Shown: positions 1 to 5,148 of the stretch, one piece after another
Position numbering within the stretch: the first letter of the stretch is position 1
Layout: the number at the start of each line of letters is the position of its first letter
Assembly: GCA_005884605.1 (NCBI GenBank)
Contig: VBBE01000183.1
Location: 1 to 6,987 of the forward strand
Length of the DNA: 6,987 nucleotides
Source of the DNA: Candidatus Bathyarchaeota archaeon
GTDB lineage: Archaea; Thermoproteota; Bathyarchaeia; 40CM-2-53-6
Reading direction: 5' to 3'
The notes under the pieces: generated by a model
What the model was told of the DNA's origin: nothing
The model's input: the letters and a program-made list of their open reading frames with translations, nothing else
Databases searched by the model: none
Program-made: the position numbers and the translations under genes

Positions 1-444
1 GTGGGTCGCCCAATTCTCAATTCGGTGGGAGGCAACTAGGAGGCTCCACTTCTCAGATTCCCATCCAGAGTAATGTTCAAAGGCGTTGAGGACAAAATCC
101 CGATTAACCTCCCCGACTACCCGCTCGAACCCCTTCCCATCATCAATCGGTGGTTCGTGCCGAAGCCCTAGTCGGTCCATATCCTGAACAATGAACTGAA
201 TCTCCCCCAAGTGTGATAAGAATTGGGCGTAGACGATGCTGTCGCTAGGAATGAATGATACTACAAGTTCGGCAAACTGTTTGCGGGAAGGGGCGCGATA
301 GCTCCTGAACAGACCGAATAAATGAGATTTGATCTCACCCTCTGTGGGTTCCCAGTGCACGCTCATCCACGAAGCGCCGCTAACCGACCCCTCGATCTCT
401 ACGATGCGAGGGTTATCTCTAATTCTTGAAACGGCAAGCTTCAT
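1..444 (-). CDS. Unrecognised protein, N-terminal part (runs off left edge)
   Basis: This minus-strand frame is open from position 582 to the window edge, about 194 codons, which is unlikely by chance at this base composition. From the ATG at 444 the visible 148 residues begin MKLAVSRIRDNPRIVEIEG and are mixed, acidic and tryptophan-rich, with no obvious membrane segment, signal peptide or metal-binding motif. It looks like a soluble cytoplasmic protein. I do not recognise the family and assign no function. The start is chosen because AGGAG lies at 459-455, ten bases before this ATG. A GTG at 450-448 is four bases after the same AGGAG, and an ATG at 549 would add 35 residues but has only a weak purine stretch before it. 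The C-terminus is outside the window, so length and neighbours downstream are unknown. Overlapping plus-strand open frames here look like shadows. Confidence 0.62.
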   Translation of the reverse strand, partial: MKLAVSRIRDNPRIVEIEGSVSGASWMSVHWEPTEGEIKSHLFGLFRSYRAPSRKQFAELVVSFIPSDSIVYAQFLSHLGEIQFIVQDMDRLGLRHEPPIDDGKGFERVVGEVNRDFVLNAFEHYSGWESEKWSLLVASHRIENWATH

Positions 445-572
445 TCCCACACGACTCCTATCCGTTGTATTCGAATCACCAGCATCAAAAATTAAGCATG
501 TTTTTCTCGACCCCCGCGGTGGTCCCTTTTCCCGCGCCTCGCCCTTCATGGCCTGGAATCTTCTCGGACAAA

Positions 573-605
573 AAATCGCCCATTATCAGCCCCGATCCCA
601 AATCT
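573..605 (+). repeat. Degenerate intergenic repeat, copy 1
   Basis: This 33-base unit matches copy 2 at 29 of 33 positions, and all four differences are transitions. It contains the core TCGCCNATTATCAG common to all three copies. Inside the core is an imperfect dyad of the form GCYGATNATCRGC, so it could be a protein-binding site, but the match between copies extends well past the dyad. Function is unknown. Confidence 0.75.
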
Positions 606-632
606 AAGCCCGCGATTTCCAGGACCATACTA

Positions 633-644
633 TTCCACGCTTAT
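633..644 (+). repeat. 12-base direct repeat, left copy
   Basis: TTCCACGCTTAT occurs here and again, identically, at 1060-1071. Read on the minus strand, each copy precedes a TCGCCNATTATCAG-type repeat (copy 1 here, copy 3 for the other), so both may belong to one larger, decayed duplicated unit. Confidence 0.5.
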
Positions 645-820
645 CCCTAGGGGAATCCACGGGGATCGAAATAGGCTAGACAAGCCGATAATGCACTCGT
701 CTCAAGGAAAGAAGGCCGGAATCCCACCAAGACAGAAAAAGCATCTCGATAAGAACTTCCTATAACTTTTGCAAACTTCTCGTGTTCGAGAGCGGCGACT
801 ACGGAACCAAAAAGATTGTG

Positions 821-853
821 AAATCGCCTATTATCAGCCCTGATCTCGAATCT
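821..853 (+). repeat. Degenerate intergenic repeat, copy 2
   Basis: This is the closest partner of copy 1, lying 248 bases further on in the same orientation. It ends in AATCT like copy 1. The long spacing and single-unit structure do not fit a CRISPR array or a simple tandem repeat. Confidence 0.75.
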
Positions 854-956
854 GGGACACGCGCCACATCTCGCCCACAATTCGCTCGGGAATCGTTCTA
901 GATTTCCCCGACTTTTTGCCTTTTCATCTAAGCCCGGACCCTGCCCTAAATCGCGG

Positions 957-990
957 GACTCGCCGATTATCAGTGCCGGACAGAAAATCT
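957..990 (+). repeat. Degenerate intergenic repeat, copy 3 (most diverged)
   Basis: The core TCGCCNATTATCAG is kept (960-973), and the right end again reads AAATCT, with one inserted base relative to the other copies. The middle is poorly conserved. It lies 136 bases after copy 2 in the same orientation. Confidence 0.6.
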
Positions 991-1028
991 TCTCTAGAAA
1001 AAGGGGAGGGGGGGTATTGCGCAGGACA

Positions 1029-1058
1029 TCTCACGACGTGAGAGCGGTTTCTCCGCTC
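1029..1058. other. Two adjacent inverted repeats (paired hairpins)
   Basis: TCTCACGACGTGAGA at 1029-1043 is a perfect inverted repeat of 7+1+7 bases. It overlaps by two bases a second one, GAGCGG-TTTCT-CCGCTC at 1042-1058, with a perfect six-base stem. The first could be a dimeric regulator's operator, the pair could be a structured RNA element, or the whole may be a remnant of a mobile or repeat element. No gene starts close by, so an operator role is uncertain. Confidence 0.5.
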
Positions 1059-1059
1059 C

Positions 1060-1071
1060 TTCCACGCTTAT
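1060..1071 (+). repeat. 12-base direct repeat, right copy
   Basis: This is an exact second occurrence of TTCCACGCTTAT, immediately right of the paired hairpins at 1029-1058. The offset from the left copy is 427 bases, against 384 bases between repeat copies 1 and 3, so if they come from one duplication there have been insertions since. Confidence 0.5.
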
Positions 1072-1118
1072 TGTTCCTTCCCCTAAGAAACGTAGAAACG
1101 AGTATTCTAATGGTCCCG

Positions 1119-1159
1119 AAAAAGTGGGGTTTTGGATCTCCAGAGCCCTGAGGCCCTGG
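1119..1159 (-). terminator. Possible terminator of the membrane-protein gene
   Basis: On the minus strand, 27 bases after the stop of the membrane-protein gene, an eight-base stem with one G-U pair and a four-base loop (UCAG) spans 1159-1140. A run of five T follows at 1123-1119. The gap of 16 bases between stem and T-run is longer than in a classical intrinsic terminator. Archaeal termination mainly needs the T-run, so the call is plausible but weak. Confidence 0.3.
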
Positions 1160-1186
1160 GTCTTTTCTTTTGCTAGCTCGTACAGT

Positions 1187-1678
1187 CTAGTTGTTCGTGG
1201 AGTGCTTCGTGGCCGATGGGCCTTCGAGCGCGTGTACGATGTTGATGACAACTCGCAGCGTTGGAAGCAATGCTATCAAGAGGAATATCAGCGGATAAGC
1301 CCAAGGCGCGCTGGTAAAGTACTGACTCGCAATACCGTTGCTCACGCTGTAGAGAATGACGATCGCTATGATCTGGAAGATGTACGCTAGCAATGGCACC
1401 CACGCCTGATAGTTCTTGTACGCATCGGAGACTGCTTTCGAGAGTTGTGTTCCGAACTTGAAGACGATCAGAGCCACGACAAGCCCGATCATGAACACCA
1501 CAATGTTCGCGATCGAAATGGTACTGCCTGAGATGTTCTGCGTGATCCCTGGAAAGCCGAGCACAACTGCCTCGATAACCACCAGTACAATGACGCCCGC
1601 GATCAAACGTATGAATGCCGGCATGACTGGAGTAAATGCTCCCCACGTGCTGTTCGAGCCGCTTGATGTATTGGTCAT
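1187..1678 (-). CDS. Small four-helix integral membrane protein, function unknown
   Basis: A complete 163-residue protein that I do not recognise. After a polar Ser/Thr/Asn-rich N-terminus it shows four strongly hydrophobic segments at about residues 21-41, 54-74, 93-113 and 126-148. Short loops separate them, and the tail is polar and basic. The stretch between helices 2 and 3 (KFGTQLSKAVSDAYKNYQ) is charged and probably cytoplasmic. An even helix count puts both ends on the same side. No catalytic or binding motif is visible; a channel-like or accessory membrane role is possible but unproven. The ATG at 1678 is preferred; a TTG at 1708 would add ten residues, and neither has a clear ribosome binding site. 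It lies 100 bases downstream of the HyuA gene on the same strand with no obvious T-rich terminator between, so the two may be co-transcribed. A hairpin follows the stop. Confidence 0.75.
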   Translation of the reverse strand: MTNTSSGSNSTWGAFTPVMPAFIRLIAGVIVLVVIEAVVLGFPGITQNISGSTISIANIVVFMIGLVVALIVFKFGTQLSKAVSDAYKNYQAWVPLLAYIFQIIAIVILYSVSNGIASQYFTSAPWAYPLIFLLIALLPTLRVVINIVHALEGPSATKHSTNN

Positions 1679-1778
1679 TTTTTCTTCACTGTTAGAGAAA
1701 CCTACCAAGTGCTATCCGATATTGCCCTGTTGAAACCCGAGCCATCAGAGTCCGGTAACAGTCTTCTTCATCTGAATC

Positions 1779-3857
1779 TCATATCGCAATGGAAGCCGAG
1801 CCATTCCTGTCAATCACGTATCTTGCGCCGGGCGGAATGACCAAGGTCGAATCGTAGTCCTCAATCACACATGGTCCCTTTCCCTTAGTTCTAAGCCGCA
1901 AGGTGTCTCGCAGGAGAACTCGACACTCGATACTGTGTCCATCCATGAACCAGACTCTCCGGCTTTTCGGTGGGCCTTCCTCTCGTGCAAGCCGACCCAT
2001 TACTCTGCCAGTCGTTCCTGGCTTTCCTCTACAGTAGCTGCGAACATTCACGATCTCAACAGACTCGCCCGGTTGAGAATATCCATACTTCGTTTGATGT
2101 ATCCGGTGAAAGTCTCGAACAGCAGAACGAACCACACCTCGAGTAACAATCCTTCCCAACAAGAGGACCGGTAATTCGTATGATTGACCCTGATACCGCA
2201 TCTCCAGTATTCTCTGACACTTGACATCCCTCTGCTTCACTCCCTCTTTATGCAAGAGATCCAGAGCTCTCCCCTCCATCTTGCGGAAGATCCTTTCCAA
2301 CTCTCCCGGGTTCACATCTTCTGCATCCTTCAGCACTGTTCTCACTGAATCGTGCAGTGGCTCTGCAAGAAGAAGTCCCAGGCTCGACAGCAATCCCGCA
2401 GCCAGGGGCACAACTATCTTCTCTATCTCCAGTTGTTCAGCAACCTCGCAGGCGAACATTGGTCCTGCTCCGCCAAACGCCACGAGCGTCATTTTACGGG
2501 GATCAAGACCTTTCTCCACCGTCGCCGCCCGCAACGCCTCCACAATCTTCGCCACAGCGATTCTCAAAACACCGACCGCTCCATCGATCACATCCATTCG
2601 AAGAGGCTTCGCAACCAGCTCAGCAACGGCCGCGTACGCAAGCTCTGGTTTCAACGGCAGATCTCCCCCGAGCAGAAAGCTTGGACTCAAACGCCCGAGT
2701 ACGAGAGATGCGTCCGTTAGCGTCGGCAGCTTTCCACCCTTCCCGTAGCACGCCGGACCGGGAGACGCTCCAGCACTCTGAGGACCGACATGTAGAACAA
2801 GAGCATCATCAATCCAAGCAATACTACCTCCACCCATTCCAACCTCGACAAGATCCACTACTGGAAACCTGACAGGGTATCCTGATCCCTCAACTCGTCT
2901 GCTTCCATGCAAACGGCCGCCGACCTCATACTCGCTGGTCACCTCGAACCCGTGGCCAGACCACACCCCCGCCTTCGACGTGGTCCCGCCAACATCAAGA
3001 GAAACAATGCTTTCAGATCCGCCAGCATAGAACTTGGACGCGACTGCACCAGCAACAGGTCCCGACTCTATCAGCCGCGCTGGCTCCAGTGAGGCCTGGT
3101 GAGAGAGCACCGTTCCACTATTCGATTGCATCACAAAAACAGGCGCACGAACACCAAGCTCCTCCAATCCCTCTTCGAGCTTTCTCAGGTAGACAGCGAA
3201 TAACGGCTGAAGACACGCATTAACGACTGTAGTGCTCGTTCTCTCGTATTCTCGAAACTCGGGAAGAAGATCCGAAGACAAGGACAGTCTCGCGCGTGGA
3301 TGTTCACGTTTGAAAATCCCCCCGACCCTCTTCTCATGATTCGGATTCGCGTAGGAGTGGAGAAGGCAGACCGCCACCGTTCCAATCCCGAGCCTCCGTA
3401 CCCTTCTCGCAATCCGGACAGCCTGCGACGCGCTAAGCGGTTCCAGGACCCCCCCATCATACGTGATCCTCTCCTGGACCTCAAACCTGTATCGTCTCGG
3501 GACCAAGGGAGGCAGACGCTCAACCTGGAGATTGTAGAGTTCAGGCCGATTCTGTCGCCCTATCTCCAACACGTCTCGAAAGCCCGAGGTTGTGACGAGG
3601 GCGGTCTTGGGAATGTTTCCGGTCAGAAGAGCGTTCGAGGCAAGTGTCGTAGCGTGACTAACAACTCTAACAAGACGAGGATCAACACCTTCCTTCTCCA
3701 ACAATCTTCGAACCGCACCCAGCGCTCCTATCGATGGATCGGTCGACGTGGTCAGGACTTTGATCTTCCAGAGGCCGTGCTTCTCGTCTACGGCCACGAG
3801 ATCCGTAAAGGTTCCACCGATGTCAATTCCCACTCTGATCAGATTCCTTGCAACCAT
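1779..3857 (-). CDS. hyuA: HyuA-type hydantoinase/oxoprolinase subunit A (ATP-dependent)
   Basis: A complete protein of 692 residues, normal length for the hydantoinase A/oxoprolinase family. Members of this cytoplasmic family use ATP to activate cyclic amides (N-methylhydantoin, 5-oxoproline) or ketones for carboxylation, usually with a HyuB subunit. Seen in order: the phosphate-binding GIDIGGTFTD at 10-19, HATTLASNALL at 68-78, EFREYERTSTTVVNA at 200-214, the second ATPase phosphate loop SLDVGGTTSKAGV at 286-298, GMGGGS at 340-345, AGASPGPACYG at 362-372, FGGAGP at 461-466, MRYQGQSYEL at 553-562 and a C-terminal GPCVIEDYDSTLVIPPG at 661-677. All the hallmark motifs are present, so the enzyme looks intact. 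The start at 3857 follows a GGAAGGTAGGG purine tract and places the first motif where the family has it; an ATG at 3890 would add 11 residues. The exact substrate cannot be read from sequence. No HyuB is in the window: downstream is a small membrane protein, upstream a divergent nuclease gene. Confidence 0.95.
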   Translation of the reverse strand: MVARNLIRVGIDIGGTFTDLVAVDEKHGLWKIKVLTTSTDPSIGALGAVRRLLEKEGVDPRLVRVVSHATTLASNALLTGNIPKTALVTTSGFRDVLEIGRQNRPELYNLQVERLPPLVPRRYRFEVQERITYDGGVLEPLSASQAVRIARRVRRLGIGTVAVCLLHSYANPNHEKRVGGIFKREHPRARLSLSSDLLPEFREYERTSTTVVNACLQPLFAVYLRKLEEGLEELGVRAPVFVMQSNSGTVLSHQASLEPARLIESGPVAGAVASKFYAGGSESIVSLDVGGTTSKAGVWSGHGFEVTSEYEVGGRLHGSRRVEGSGYPVRFPVVDLVEVGMGGGSIAWIDDALVLHVGPQSAGASPGPACYGKGGKLPTLTDASLVLGRLSPSFLLGGDLPLKPELAYAAVAELVAKPLRMDVIDGAVGVLRIAVAKIVEALRAATVEKGLDPRKMTLVAFGGAGPMFACEVAEQLEIEKIVVPLAAGLLSSLGLLLAEPLHDSVRTVLKDAEDVNPGELERIFRKMEGRALDLLHKEGVKQRDVKCQRILEMRYQGQSYELPVLLLGRIVTRGVVRSAVRDFHRIHQTKYGYSQPGESVEIVNVRSYCRGKPGTTGRVMGRLAREEGPPKSRRVWFMDGHSIECRVLLRDTLRLRTKGKGPCVIEDYDSTLVIPPGARYVIDRNGSASIAI

Positions 3858-3940
3858 TTCCCTACCTTCCTTCAGAGTGATCTCACACATCGCCTGCTGT
3901 GTCCAAGATTCGACAGGTCACGTTCGGCTATCTCCAACTC

Positions 3941-3947
3941 TTAATAT
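3941..3947. promoter_or_regulatory. Candidate TATA element shared by divergent genes
   Basis: TTAATAT is the most AT-rich stretch between the divergent hyuA and mre11 genes. It reads as a TATA-like box on either strand. It lies about 53 bases before the mre11 ATG at 3997 and about the same distance from the alternative hyuA ATG at 3890. With archaeal initiation about 25 bases downstream, both leaders would be near 28 bases, or about 61 for the preferred hyuA start at 3857. No clear BRE purine element is visible, so this is tentative. Confidence 0.35.
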
Positions 3948-3996
3948 CGTTCCAGTTCACCCGAAGACATTCCCGGTTGACATCGGTAGCTAGACT

Positions 3997-5148
3997 ATGA
4001 CAATTCACGTTCTTCTAACGGCCGACAATCACCTAGATCCCTCAGCTGTCCAGTATGGACCCAAGCGCTTCGAACGTAAACGCGACTTCCAGCGCTGCTT
4101 CGAAGTCCTAGTCAACTTCGCCCTAGAGAACAAACCAGACATTCTTCTAATCGGCGGAGACTTCTACGATGGTATTCTTCCCGGCAATCCCACCAGAGCG
4201 TTCGTGGCAGAGCAGTTCAAACGCTTACATGAGAAGAATATCAAAACCGTCCTCGTAAGCGGCCACCACGATACGCCACGCAGCGCAGAGCAGGGAGCCT
4301 CCCCTCTTGCAGTCCACGCAAGATCCGGACACATCTACTTTCTGCATGAGCAACATCCAGCGAGCAAAAAGTTCAACCTCGGAGGCGAAACTGTCAACGT
4401 AATAGGGATGAGCCTCAATCCATCCTTACCGACCGATGCAGATCCCCTTGCCGGTCAAGAGGTCAACCGAGACGGAGACACCAATATTTTCCTGACACAC
4501 TATCCGATCGAAGGCTTCGACGGCTACTTCGGCCAAGAAACCCATATCCAGAAATCATCTATCCCGAGAAACTTCCAACTCTTCGCCTCAGGCCACCTCC
4601 ACAATTATCAGAGAAAAATGATCAACGGAACCCCAGTCATCTATCCTGGAAGCACCGAACGAGTTTCGTTCAACGAAGAAGGTGAGAAGAAAGGATTTGT
4701 CTGGCTCGAACTCGACAAGACAGGAATAGTCCAGCAAGAGTTCCATCCAACCCCCGCTCGACCCGTAGAAACCCTTGAGTTTCGTGTCACCGGTGAAGGA
4801 AGCCTCACGCGACAAATAGAAGCAGCCTTGGAGAAGAGAATCGGTGACGAAAAGATACTTCGCGTAAGAGTTCAAGGAAAAGTCACGCTGGATCAGCTCT
4901 CAACCTACAAGCGATCCGCACTCTACACTTACGCACAGGACAAGTTCTTCCACATCGAATTCGACGAAGAACAACTGAATGTCCTCACGATGGTCCCGCT
5001 GGAATCGCTTCCAAAGACCACCCCGCTCCAGGAACTAGACCGGACATTCCAGAACCTACTAGATAAAGCGGGAGACCAAGAGAGACCTTTGGTCCAAGAA
5101 GCCTGGAAGCTCACAGTCGCGAAACTTCAGGAGGAAGGAGTCGACTGA
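3997..5148 (+). CDS. mre11: Mre11/SbcD-type DNA repair nuclease, variant active site
   Basis: A complete 383-residue metallophosphoesterase of the Mre11/SbcD family, the two-metal nuclease that works with Rad50/SbcC on DNA ends. The metal-binding residues appear in family order: D10 and H12 (TADNHLD), D55 (GGDFYD), the GHHD motif at 89-92, H168 (FLTHYP), and H200 and H202 (ASGHLHNYQ). A capping-domain region follows, including VIYPGSTERVSF at 214-225. The last 130 or so residues lack obvious motifs and should hold the Rad50-binding region. The oddity is H90 in GHHD: the family normally has Asn there, and that Asn is a metal and phosphate ligand. The other metal ligands are intact, so activity may be kept or altered rather than lost. 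The ATG at 3997 has no clear ribosome binding site, which suggests a short or leaderless transcript. The gene's stop overlaps the rad50 start by four bases, a sign of translational coupling and stoichiometric production. Confidence 0.93.
   Translation: MTIHVLLTADNHLDPSAVQYGPKRFERKRDFQRCFEVLVNFALENKPDILLIGGDFYDGILPGNPTRAFVAEQFKRLHEKNIKTVLVSGHHDTPRSAEQGASPLAVHARSGHIYFLHEQHPASKKFNLGGETVNVIGMSLNPSLPTDADPLAGQEVNRDGDTNIFLTHYPIEGFDGYFGQETHIQKSSIPRNFQLFASGHLHNYQRKMINGTPVIYPGSTERVSFNEEGEKKGFVWLELDKTGIVQQEFHPTPARPVETLEFRVTGEGSLTRQIEAALEKRIGDEKILRVRVQGKVTLDQLSTYKRSALYTYAQDKFFHIEFDEEQLNVLTMVPLESLPKTTPLQELDRTFQNLLDKAGDQERPLVQEAWKLTVAKLQEEGVD
5129..5140 (+). promoter_or_regulatory. Ribosome binding site deciding the CTG start of rad50
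   Basis: AGGAGGAAGGAG lies inside the end of mre11. It contains a perfect AGGAGG ten bases before the CTG at 5145 and a second GGAG four bases before it. It is the strongest Shine-Dalgarno match in the window and supports initiation at that CTG. Confidence 0.75.

Larger units (their letters stand above)
451..1186. other. Long intergenic region with degenerate repeats and hairpins
   Basis: About 735 bases without a gene I can support. It carries three copies of a degenerate repeat, a second 12-base repeat pair, a CCCTAGGG palindrome at 645-652 and two adjacent hairpins at 1029-1058. One minus-strand frame is open from 1030 to 647 (128 codons), with a TTG at 880 as its likeliest start and no ribosome binding site. 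Its translation contains CGACPRFEI, which faintly resembles a zinc-binding knuckle. The frame runs through two of the repeat copies, so it may be a remnant or a chance opening. I see no tRNA or rRNA, and nothing that identifies a transposase. Confidence 0.6.

Noticed and set aside
461..490. tRNA-like T-loop (ATTCGAATC)
   Set aside because: The flanking bases do not pair into a T-stem, and no anticodon or acceptor stem can be drawn around it.
329..607. Plus-strand frame of 92 codons
   Set aside because: It overlaps the start of the longer minus-strand gene, which has a ribosome binding site, and also runs through repeat copy 1.
573..990. CRISPR array
   Set aside because: Only three units, with spacings of 248 and 136 bases and poor conservation of the third copy. 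CRISPR repeats are near-identical with spacers of about 30-45 bases.
1173..1646. Minus-strand frame of 157 codons beside the membrane-protein gene
   Set aside because: It overlaps the four-helix protein in another frame. Its translation is full of His, Arg, Ser and Cys without hydrophobic periodicity, unlike the membrane frame.
2221..2872. Several plus-strand open frames of 120-175 codons
   Set aside because: All are antisense to the central part of hyuA and overlap each other in different frames, as expected for shadows of a long GC-balanced gene.
3300..3944. Plus-strand open frame of 214 codons
   Set aside because: It lies almost wholly antisense to hyuA, whose frame carries every family motif. 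Its translation is rich in Arg, Pro and Ser with no recognisable motif.
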